Source: UBA5209 sp964625015 (lineage in GTDB: Bacteria; Patescibacteriota; Dojkabacteria; SC72). From it: 7,303 nucleotides of DNA. A program made the translations under genes and the position numbers. The stretch spans positions 1-7,303 of the forward strand of contig CAZUZI010000044.1 in the NCBI GenBank assembly GCA_964625015.1, read 5' to 3'. The notes beneath the pieces were generated by a model. The model did no database searches. It was given only the letters and a program-made list of their open reading frames with translations, and was not told the DNA's origin. Positions 1-5,353 of the stretch are shown one piece after another (position 1 is the first letter of the stretch; each line of letters opens with the position of its first letter).

Positions 1-334
1 TAGAATCCGTAGTCCAGTGAATTATTGTAGTCGCATTTGTTGCCCCAGAAATTAAGTATAATGCAGTAGAATCGCTAAAAGACGATGTGATATACCCATC
101 CAAATTTACTGATGTGATTGCTGTCCATGTCGGATATTGGACACGATTTCCCTCGACCATGTAGTCAGGAATTGATGAGGTAACTCCGCTAAGCAATCCA
201 GTAGTGGAAACATTAAAACGCTGTGATGAAATTGTAGATTTTCCGATAGTTATTGAGTCGAATTTTCCTGATTGCGCATTAACAAAACTTGTTATTAATA
301 AAAGTAAAAAGATGATTAAAATATTTTTTTTCAT
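1..334 (-). CDS. Secreted Ser/Thr-rich protein, putative tail fibre or surface protein, partial (3' end outside window)
   Basis: An open frame starts at ATG 334-332 and runs off the left edge after 111 codons. The first 20 residues form a classical Sec signal peptide: MKKN, then a run of about ten Ile/Leu/Phe residues, then SFVNA followed by Gln21, giving a likely signal peptidase I cut at Ala20/Gln21. The mature part seen is rich in Ser, Thr, Ile and Gly, without Cys, and looks like beta structure of the kind found in fibres or surface proteins; I recognise no family. The gene starts 3 nt after the stop of the 215-aa gene, with AGGAG 9 nt before its ATG, so it belongs to the same transcript as the tail genes. 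Its place after the tail tip genes suggests a fibre, spike or accessory surface protein, but a Sec signal is unexpected for a part assembled in the cytoplasm. The CDS and signal peptide are well supported; the function is a guess. Confidence 0.7.
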   Translation of the reverse strand, partial: MKKNILIIFLLLLITSFVNAQSGKFDSITIGKSTISSQRFNVSTTGLLSGVTSSIPDYMVEGNRVQYPTWTAITSVNLDGYITSSFSDSTALYLISGATNATTIIHWTTDS

Positions 335-337
335 TAA

Positions 338-985
338 TTAATACTCCTGATTTATTTCTATATTTATATTAGCGCAATCTGCTGGTGTTGTCGCTGTGAT
401 AATTAAAGTCCTGCCATCAACTAAAGCCGCTGAACCTGTCCAACTTCCAGTAAAAGTTCCAGTGGTAACAGTTATAGTATCTATCGTGTCAACTCCATCT
501 GAAATCGTGAAAGTAGCATTTGAAATTGGTGCTGATTGCAAATATAACCTAATGTCTTTTACATTACCGGCGTAATCTATTGGGAATGAAGCTATAACCT
601 CGGAAGCTGATGGCATACCTAAATAATAACGACTTCTATAATTCTTGTTTAATCCTTGCATTTCTCGAGCACGAAGCGGAGAGCCAAATCCTGTATAGGT
701 AGCGTATAGAGTTGTTGCTACTCCAGTTCCAGCATGAAGAACTCCACGGCGAATGTCTCGAATAGAAACATGACCAGCTGAAGGAGCTCCATCCATTTGA
801 ATCGGAATTTGTGTTCCAGTTTTTAGAAGTCCAGTCCATAATTCTAAACTTGTTGCAGATGGCACACAATCGAGATAAGCCAGAAGTGATGAGGTTAATT
901 CTAAAGCTTCATCATCAACACTAGAAAATAATATCACTTCATCTACAATCGCCCTGCCATTCGCTTTGTAATCGTAAAAATTCAT
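338..985 (-). CDS. Putative distal tail / receptor-binding protein, beta-rich, 215 aa
   Basis: I do not recognise a named family. The first 60 residues mix acidic and hydrophobic stretches. The middle (about 80-125) holds a Gly/Thr/Tyr-rich stretch with ATTLYATYTGFG and then LNKNY. The last 65 residues (about 150-215) look like a small beta-sandwich: a strand NATFTISDG, several Thr-rich strands, a DGRTLIITATTPAD turn-strand, and a final NINIEI strand. Such alternating beta repeats ending a protein are common in phage fibres and receptor-binding proteins, which is the basis of the call. There is no signal peptide or membrane segment. It starts 1 nt after the stop of the 124-aa gene, with TGGAG about 12 nt before the ATG. 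Position after the tape-measure-like gene and before a secreted protein fits a tail tip component. The gene is secure; the role is inferred. Confidence 0.55.
   Translation of the reverse strand: MNFYDYKANGRAIVDEVILFSSVDDEALELTSSLLAYLDCVPSATSLELWTGLLKTGTQIPIQMDGAPSAGHVSIRDIRRGVLHAGTGVATTLYATYTGFGSPLRAREMQGLNKNYRSRYYLGMPSASEVIASFPIDYAGNVKDIRLYLQSAPISNATFTISDGVDTIDTITVTTGTFTGSWTGSAALVDGRTLIITATTPADCANINIEINQEY
344..348 (-). promoter_or_regulatory. Ribosome binding site of the left-edge secreted protein
   Basis: AGGAG on the minus strand lies inside the last codons of the 215-aa gene, 9 nt before ATG 334-332. It fixes the start of the partial gene and shows translational coupling to the upstream tail gene. 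Confidence 0.7.
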
Positions 986-986
986 A

Positions 987-1361
987 TTATTGTGGCTCCA
1001 GTTGCGTAAAAGTCAGGTTGTATTCAGCCATGAAATAGTCAGAACTTCTATATCTTTTAATAAATTGCATATTAGAGAAATGGCAATTTGTTACGCTAGC
1101 ATTAAATCGAGCCGATAGAGTTCCAACGGTATTAGCTTTTCTCAGATTCATCCATGCCAATTCCTCAGCCTGTAATAAATCCTTAGTTGTTTGCTCGAAT
1201 CTGACATAATAAACGATAACCCGGGCAGATTCGCCATAAGTTAGCAATTCTGCCCCATTAGCCGGTGGATACTCATTATAGCGAGTCCGCATCATCGGCC
1301 CTGAATCGCTGACAATGTCGTGAAATCCTGACGCTGTCGTTCCATTAAAAACTAATGCCAT
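987..1361 (-). CDS. Hypothetical tail protein, beta-rich, 124 aa (possible distal tail/hub component)
   Basis: No family is recognised. The protein begins MALVFNGTTASGF and has an aromatic, beta-like core (VIVYYVRFEQTT), one short helix around residues 60-75 (LLQAEELAWMNLRKA), and a C-terminal half with alternating polar and hydrophobic residues (NASVTNCHFSNMQF, then YFMAEYNLTFTQLEP). A small beta-barrel with one helix is the general pattern of tail tube, distal tail and hub domains, so a role in the ring closing the tube end is possible. The frame starts 3 nt after the stop of the tape-measure-like gene; its ribosome binding site is weak (GGA about 9 nt before the ATG), so coupling with the upstream gene is likely. 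There is no signal peptide. Low certainty about the function. Confidence 0.5.
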   Translation of the reverse strand: MALVFNGTTASGFHDIVSDSGPMMRTRYNEYPPANGAELLTYGESARVIVYYVRFEQTTKDLLQAEELAWMNLRKANTVGTLSARFNASVTNCHFSNMQFIKRYRSSDYFMAEYNLTFTQLEPQ

Positions 1362-1364
1362 TTT

Positions 1365-2423
1365 TTATTGTCCATTATGAGTTTTCCTATACGCCTGCTG
1401 ACCATTAATTGATTTACCAAGCAATTCTCTAATTTTTATTAATTCATCTTCAGTCTTTTTATTGCTTGCAGCAGCTGCTTGTCTATTAAAATCTTGACTA
1501 TAAATTCCAGAACTATTAATTTGATTTATGGTCTGATTCCATGCTGTCATATTTTTATAGGCAGATTCTCCAAGATTCTCAGCTTGTTTTATCTCCTGAT
1601 TAACTCTTTCTTCCGACCAAATCAATCCACCTAAGTTAGATTGAGCCAATTTCTGCTTATAACTTCCCAATGCTTGACCATATAAAGCCATTCCCTTACC
1701 TCTTAGTGCCTTCTGTGCATCGGAGATAAATCTTTGTTTATCAGCTTCAGTCATTTTAGCTTGGTCAGCTTTAAGCCCAGTCATAGAGGATAATTGCTCA
1801 ATATTCTGAGACTCTAAAAGACGAGCCGCCTCATCCATCGTTATCCCAGTCTTACTTAATCCTGAAATTGCTTTATAATCGGCAGCCGATACTCTTTCAC
1901 GAACACCGAAAATACTGCTGATTTCCTGTAACTTCTTTTGGCGTTCTGCACCAACTAGACCAGCACCTCCAGGCTCATAGGTTAATAAATTCTCAGCCTG
2001 AGATTTTATAGCCTCTTGAGTCATTAATTGCTTTCCAGCTAAGAAACGGGAAGCCGCTAATTTATCCTGTAACTCTAAAGTTTTAGTTAATTCTTCATTA
2101 TACTTTTTAATCTCGATAACTAAAGCTGTAAATAATCCAATAGCTGAACCTAGAACAGAAACCTTTAACCCGAACTGCCCCATCAACGCATCTAATGCCT
2201 GTACCCCATCTCCGGCATCGTTTATTTTATCGCCTAATTTACCAGCCAATTCCGCAGACATACCTAAATTTTTAGAACTGGAAGCTCCAACCTTGCCGAG
2301 GTTTTTATCTACTTTTTCGGCAGATTTTCCAATATTCTCAATTTCCTTAGAAGCCTCAGACGCACCCTTCTTAAGCCCCGAGTTATCGATTCCAGTTTTT
2401 ATCTGTATGTCTTCGTTAGCCAT
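1365..2423 (-). CDS. Putative short tail tape measure protein, 352 aa
   Basis: The N-terminus reads as a typical tape-measure start: IQIKTGIDNSGLKKG followed by a Lys/Glu/Ala-rich, coiled-coil-prone stretch (about 20-75). One strongly hydrophobic segment follows (about 84-104, VSVLGSAIGLFTALVIEI), of the kind tape measure proteins insert in the host membrane during DNA ejection. The remaining 240 residues are mainly helical, Gln/Lys/Glu/Ala-rich, without Cys and without any enzyme motif I can see. It lies directly behind the putative tube gene (11-nt gap, AAAGGA before the ATG), which is where a tape measure gene belongs. It is much shorter than usual (lambda gpH is 853 aa). If it is the ruler, the usual 0.15 nm per residue predicts a tail near 50 nm. 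It could instead be another helical tail or ejection protein. Confidence 0.6.
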   Translation of the reverse strand: MANEDIQIKTGIDNSGLKKGASEASKEIENIGKSAEKVDKNLGKVGASSSKNLGMSAELAGKLGDKINDAGDGVQALDALMGQFGLKVSVLGSAIGLFTALVIEIKKYNEELTKTLELQDKLAASRFLAGKQLMTQEAIKSQAENLLTYEPGGAGLVGAERQKKLQEISSIFGVRERVSAADYKAISGLSKTGITMDEAARLLESQNIEQLSSMTGLKADQAKMTEADKQRFISDAQKALRGKGMALYGQALGSYKQKLAQSNLGGLIWSEERVNQEIKQAENLGESAYKNMTAWNQTINQINSSGIYSQDFNRQAAAASNKKTEDELIKIRELLGKSINGQQAYRKTHNGQ

Positions 2424-2434
2424 CTGTAAATCCT

Positions 2435-2851
2435 TTAGGCGTTAGTGAATGTTAATGGGAAAGCTCCGGCGTATGAGCATGACAAAGTTATTCCTTCTGT
2501 TCCAAATCCTGCATGAATAAAAGTTTTGGTCATATTTTCTATAATGCATTTTCCGCCTGAAGCCAATGCAATAGTTACATTTCCAGTTCCATCAGCATCT
2601 TTTGCAACCAAAGACATTGTTGTTACAGTTGTTCCAATTAAAGAAAGAACTGATAAAGAAGTAGTTTCAATTGCTATTTTTACATCTCCACCAACAAATT
2701 GTTCATCTTCATTCCATGCGAAATCTCCAGACTTTACCGAAACAACCTGACCGCCAATAGATAAAGCCCCTCTAACAAGTCCGGTTAAAGTATTTGTTCC
2801 TAGTGTTAAAGATGTTATTCCAAAACTTCTTATTTTCGCAACATCTGTCAT
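2435..2851 (-). CDS. Putative major tail tube protein, 138 aa
   Basis: A small, nearly all-beta protein: Thr/Ser/Gly/Val-rich strands alternate with short turns (for example TSLTLGTNTLTGLV, GNVTIALASGGKCII, EGITLSCSYAGAF). The length is close to a single tube domain (lambda gpV without its C-terminal Ig domain is about 155 aa). No signal peptide or membrane helix is seen. Its place between the putative tail terminator and the tape-measure-like gene is the normal site of the tube gene in long-tailed phages, and its strong ribosome binding site (AGGAG overlapping the stop codon of the upstream gene, 8 nt from the ATG) fits a protein needed in many copies. The call rests on position, size and beta composition, not on a diagnostic motif. 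No sheath gene is found, so a non-contractile tail is likely. Confidence 0.6.
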   Translation of the reverse strand: MTDVAKIRSFGITSLTLGTNTLTGLVRGALSIGGQVVSVKSGDFAWNEDEQFVGGDVKIAIETTSLSVLSLIGTTVTTMSLVAKDADGTGNVTIALASGGKCIIENMTKTFIHAGFGTEGITLSCSYAGAFPLTFTNA

Positions 2852-2859
2852 CTTTTAAT

Positions 2860-2864
2860 CTCCT
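2860..2864 (-). promoter_or_regulatory. Ribosome binding site of the putative tail tube gene
   Basis: AGGAG on the minus strand overlaps the TAG stop codon of the upstream 151-aa gene and lies 8 nt before ATG 2851-2849. It is among the best Shine-Dalgarno matches in the window and fixes the start. Confidence 0.7.
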
Positions 2865-3318
2865 AATCTTTTGTTAAATATGTAATTCTATAATTAATAT
2901 CAACCGCCGCAATCGGTAAAGATTGGTCAGGCGTATTAATCGTTACAAATCGCATCGAAACTTTTGGATTAAATCCAAATCCATTAATCCCAGAAGGCTT
3001 TGATTTTCTCAATGCTTTACGGATAATAGAAGCCTTCTCGTCAAGTTTATCCTTCTTGAATCCTGAATCCATCGACTTAAAATAATATCGAATTACGCAA
3101 ACCATTTCCACGCTTGAATCAATAGTGCCATCTATGTCAATATCATTAACTTCCGTTGCTACGACTACCATTAAAGGCAACCGATTCAAGTTTGACACCT
3201 GAGTCTGCGGCTTTTCAATCCCCAAATCATTTAATAAAGTAAGCGTTGAGAATCCTTTAATAACATTCCCGACAAAATCATTTATTAAATGTTTTTCATC
3301 TGTGGTTACTGTGCTCAT
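2863..3318 (-). CDS. Putative tail terminator / tail completion protein, 151 aa
   Basis: A mixed alpha/beta protein. It has an N-terminal helix (about 5-30), a hydrophobic strand RLPLMVVVATEV (about 46-57), a second strand VEMVCVIRYYF (about 70-80), a basic helix (KLDEKASIIRKALRKS, about 91-106), then a C-terminal strand ending DINYRITYL. This helix-strand-strand-helix-strand order and the size resemble phage tail terminators (lambda gpU type, Mu gp37/DUF1834 type), which cap the tube and join it to the head. The start overlaps the stop of the gpG-like gene by 4 nt (ATGA), so translation is coupled. Position between a gpG-like gene and the putative tube gene supports the call. I see no single diagnostic residue, so the assignment is by fold pattern and order. 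Confidence 0.5.
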   Translation of the reverse strand: MSTVTTDEKHLINDFVGNVIKGFSTLTLLNDLGIEKPQTQVSNLNRLPLMVVVATEVNDIDIDGTIDSSVEMVCVIRYYFKSMDSGFKKDKLDEKASIIRKALRKSKPSGINGFGFNPKVSMRFVTINTPDQSLPIAAVDINYRITYLTKD

Positions 3319-3878
3319 AATCCAGGGACTCCAGTTATCCGCTGACCCTTAAACATCTTTTCATATTCCCAAGCTGGGTCACTTCCATGTAATTTATTGT
3401 TGATATCCTTAACCATAAACATTCTTAATCCGGTTAGAATTTTCTTAACTGGTTCGGCAAATAGATGGAAGAAATTACGCCGAGGCATTTTAGAAGTTCC
3501 ATTTTGATGATACATGGCATAAGGAACTACAAATGGGTCGATTCCTGAAATAGTAAATAAATAATCTTTCATAAAATAATGACCAGCTGCATTTTTTATA
3601 GAAGCTGCTGCTTTCATTACTCCGGTGCGTTCAAGAATCTTTTTACCCGGGTAATTTCTGCTTTTCCATTTGCTATATTTTGGTGATAAAGAAACCCATT
3701 GAGTATAATTTGTTACAACATTTTCATTTGCGAAAATCTGCTTTTCAGATTCACAAATAACATCGTCAACGGTGTCCCAGTATTTCATTAACTCGCCATT
3801 TTGTCCATAACTTGAAGCGATATTATTAAATACTGCTTCTATTTCCTTCGAGCCACTCATATTTATTGTGATTCTCAA
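3315..3878 (-). CDS. Virion morphogenesis / tail completion protein, Mu gpG / P2 gpS-like (PF05069-like), 187 aa
   Basis: The hallmark pattern of the Phage_tail_S family is visible in order: a predicted N-terminal strand and helix; W61 followed by LSPKYSKWK (63-72); PGKKILERTGVMKAA (77-91); then VPYAMYHQNG (118-127) and MPRRNFFHLF (131-140). Members work in head completion or head-tail joining. The upstream gene ends in TGA overlapping the codon TTG at 3878-3876, and this TTG is the most likely start because it supplies the N-terminal strand RITIN typical of the family. The alternative is ATG 3860-3858 (residue 7), also without a good Shine-Dalgarno. The stop overlaps the next gene by 4 nt. 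In Mu, gene G lies upstream of the protease gene, whereas here it follows the gp36-like gene. Family assignment is fairly sure; the exact start is not. Confidence 0.75.
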   Translation of the reverse strand: MRITINMSGSKEIEAVFNNIASSYGQNGELMKYWDTVDDVICESEKQIFANENVVTNYTQWVSLSPKYSKWKSRNYPGKKILERTGVMKAAASIKNAAGHYFMKDYLFTISGIDPFVVPYAMYHQNGTSKMPRRNFFHLFAEPVKKILTGLRMFMVKDINNKLHGSDPAWEYEKMFKGQRITGVPGL

Positions 3879-4636
3879 GTTAAGTCCACCTCATTAATTT
3901 CTGGGATTCCGATATGTCCGAAAAGTGCGTCTGTTTCGGTAATCAAAATATCTCTACCAAGATTAACATTTGTCGATGTTCCAGAAGTTTCTGGAATAAT
4001 CGAACCTGATAGAATCTTGTTTATTAATTCCTCCGCAGTTTCTCGCCAAAGTTTTATGGTTTCAGATACATCTGCCTGAATATTTCCGGCGAATATCGAG
4101 GTATAAATCTGGTATGCGACCCCATGTTTAATGATTTGAATCAGAGTCCCATCCATAGAAACACCTGTTTCATCTGTCGGATATGTAAAAGCGTAGACAC
4201 TAGATAATCGAGATTTAACAAACTCGCAATATTCTATTAAGAAATTACTGAAGTCAGTCTCGCTAATATCGGTATTTGTCGAGAATAGAATCTTGTCGCC
4301 TGATACCGGAGTTCCTGTAATATTTGCAAAGGTGATAGTTATGTATCCACCTGTCCACGCTGTCGACGAGGCTATCCCAGATATTTGAGTAGGTCCATCC
4401 GGTGCAGATTTCCAAACAGTAAATACATCTTTATTCGTTCCTGCGTATCTTATTTCATAATTTGCACGCCCATGATAATCGTTTGTAAGAGTTATAGATG
4501 AAATAGCAACCGACCCAGTATTAGCTTCTCCAGCTACAGGAGTAGAAGCCGTATTGCCTACCGCTATCTTTTTCTCAACCGTTCTAAGAAAAGATTTAAC
4601 TGAATTAGTCAACTGGGTTATGGTATAAGTTTTCAT
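3875..4636 (-). CDS. Head-tail connector, DUF1320 / Mu gp36-like, with an inserted beta domain, 253 aa
   Basis: The outer parts match the DUF1320 (Mu gp36) connector pattern. They are a short start YTITQLTNSV (4-13), then, after an interruption, a helix EYCEFVKSRLSSVYAFTYP (about 135-153), a helix LIQIIKHGVAYQIYTSIF (165-182), and a helix ETIKLWRETAEELINKILSGSI (192-213). The usual members are about 110-150 aa. Here residues about 35-122 form an extra Thr/Gly-rich beta region. It has elements GSVAISSITL, YEIRYAGTN, VFTVWKSAPDG, TGGYITITF and VSGDKILFSTNT, and resembles small beta domains that I recall from phage decoration and head proteins. The start overlaps the upstream stop (ATGA), and the end overlaps the next start. 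The role as a ring protein between portal and tail is by family; the job of the insert is unknown. Confidence 0.65.
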   Translation of the reverse strand: MKTYTITQLTNSVKSFLRTVEKKIAVGNTASTPVAGEANTGSVAISSITLTNDYHGRANYEIRYAGTNKDVFTVWKSAPDGPTQISGIASSTAWTGGYITITFANITGTPVSGDKILFSTNTDISETDFSNFLIEYCEFVKSRLSSVYAFTYPTDETGVSMDGTLIQIIKHGVAYQIYTSIFAGNIQADVSETIKLWRETAEELINKILSGSIIPETSGTSTNVNLGRDILITETDALFGHIGIPEINEVDLT

Positions 4637-4869
4637 CTCTTATTCCATTTCTGCTTTTTATCCTGCTTTTTATATTCCCGTTTAGGTTCTTCAATTTCTT
4701 CTTTTACAGGTTTTATATATTTAGCTGCCGATTCCTCTTTCACTAATTCGCAAAAATAACCTCTTTCAGCCATAGCCAAGATGTTGGGATTATCCGTTTC
4801 AAATTCATCAAAAGCCTTGTAAACTGCTGTCCCAAATTTCTTTGTTTTCTTAACTCTAACTTTTGGCAT
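4633..4869 (-). CDS. Small Mu gp35 / FluMu-like protein, 78 aa
   Basis: A short basic protein. The N-terminal 40 or so residues follow the pattern of a small phage domain: KVRVKKTKKF, then VYKAFDEFETD, then LAMAERGYFCELVKEE. In this domain a first strand is followed by a turn near Tyr/Gly, an acidic stretch and a final strand. The Mu-like gp35/FluMu N-terminal family has this design and lies between the capsid gene and gp36, as here. The last 30 residues are a charged, Lys/Glu-rich tail with no fold. The ATG is preceded by AAAGAGG, about 8 nt away, which begins right after a terminator-like T-tract, so the gene probably depends on read-through. Function is unknown; it may help fill the connector or bind DNA through its basic tail. 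Confidence 0.6.
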   Translation of the reverse strand: MPKVRVKKTKKFGTAVYKAFDEFETDNPNILAMAERGYFCELVKEESAAKYIKPVKEEIEEPKREYKKQDKKQKWNKR

Positions 4870-4885
4870 AATCTTTACCTCTTTG

Positions 4886-4912
4886 AAAAATGGGGGAGTT
4901 TTCAGCTCCCCC
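4886..4912 (-). terminator. Probable intrinsic terminator (partial) between capsid and connector genes
   Basis: On the minus strand GGGGGAG (4912-4906) pairs perfectly with CTCCCCC (4898-4892) across a 7-nt loop. It is followed by A and five T residues (4890-4886). The T-tract is only on the minus-strand side, so the signal acts on the transcript of the listed genes. The hairpin starts 15 nt after the stop of the signal-peptide gene, and the T-tract ends almost at the ribosome binding site of the 78-aa gene. No promoter fits between them, so downstream genes must be reached by read-through. Confidence 0.75.
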
Positions 4913-4927
4913 TACCGCCGGTGATGC

Positions 4928-5341
4928 TTAATATTTTCTCCAGTAAAGAATTACTTTACCGTTCAAAACATTTGTAGTCTGTTTAATCAAGATTCCACTA
5001 TTCACCTTTATCGGAATATTGGGAGAGTAAGTGTATCCACTTCCAGAAGCCGAAGTTACGGAAATAGTATCCAGAATCTTATTGTTTAATGTAGCTTCGC
5101 TGTAAGTCTTCGCATCGTAAACAATCAATGATTGGTCAGCTGTTAGGTCGTACAATTTCAATCCGAGGTAATAATTTCCGCCGGTTGTCGATTGAGCAAT
5201 AACCTGACCTGTCGATGAAACGCTAGAAGTTACAGCTAAAGTTATATTGGTATAGTTACCATAAGTTACAGCCACATTCTGAGCCTGGCTAAAACTTACA
5301 GCTGCCACCAAGATGATGATTAATGAGATTAGCTTATTCAT
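4928..5341 (-). CDS. Sec-exported, beta-rich protein encoded directly after the capsid gene, 137 aa (decoration-like body)
   Basis: The first 20 residues form a Sec signal peptide: MNKL, a hydrophobic core of Ile/Leu/Val/Ala, then SFSQA before Gln21, with a likely cut at Ala20. The mature 117 residues are Thr/Ser/Val-rich and beta-like, with YYLGLKLYDLTA, SLIVYDAKT, ILDTISVTSA, a Tyr/Pro turn, IPIKVNSGILI and a closing strand GKVILYWR. This resembles small beta-sandwich proteins that I recall in phage head clusters, with the pattern strand, YD, strand, P-hydrophobic, sNGl, strand, VvY. That match is from memory. The gene starts 12 nt after the capsid stop with AAAGGA before its ATG, so it should be strongly translated; a terminator follows. 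It could be a capsid accessory, a protein secreted at lysis, or a cell-surface factor. CDS and signal peptide are secure, the role is open. Confidence 0.65.
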   Translation of the reverse strand: MNKLISLIIILVAAVSFSQAQNVAVTYGNYTNITLAVTSSVSSTGQVIAQSTTGGNYYLGLKLYDLTADQSLIVYDAKTYSEATLNNKILDTISVTSASGSGYTYSPNIPIKVNSGILIKQTTNVLNGKVILYWRKY

Positions 5342-5346
5342 GTTTT

Positions 5347-5352
5347 TCCTTT
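5347..5352 (-). promoter_or_regulatory. Ribosome binding site of the 137-aa signal-peptide gene
   Basis: AAAGGA on the minus strand lies 5 nt before ATG 5341-5339, within the 12-nt gap after the capsid stop. It confirms the ATG that includes the signal peptide rather than an internal start without it. Confidence 0.65.
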
Positions 5353-5353
5353 C

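Noticed and set aside
636..869. A 77-codon open frame on the minus strand inside the 215-aa gene
   Set aside because: It lies in another frame of a well-supported gene, and its product is a Ser/Trp/Asn-rich sequence with many Cys, typical of a shadow translation.
2424..2434. Possible programmed frameshift joining the tube gene to the tape-measure-like gene
   Set aside because: No slippery heptamer is visible at the end of the tube gene, and the next gene has its own AAAGGA and ATG.
2526..2750. A 74-codon open frame on the plus strand
   Set aside because: It is antisense to the putative tail tube gene, has no clear ribosome binding site, and would be the only plus-strand gene in the window.
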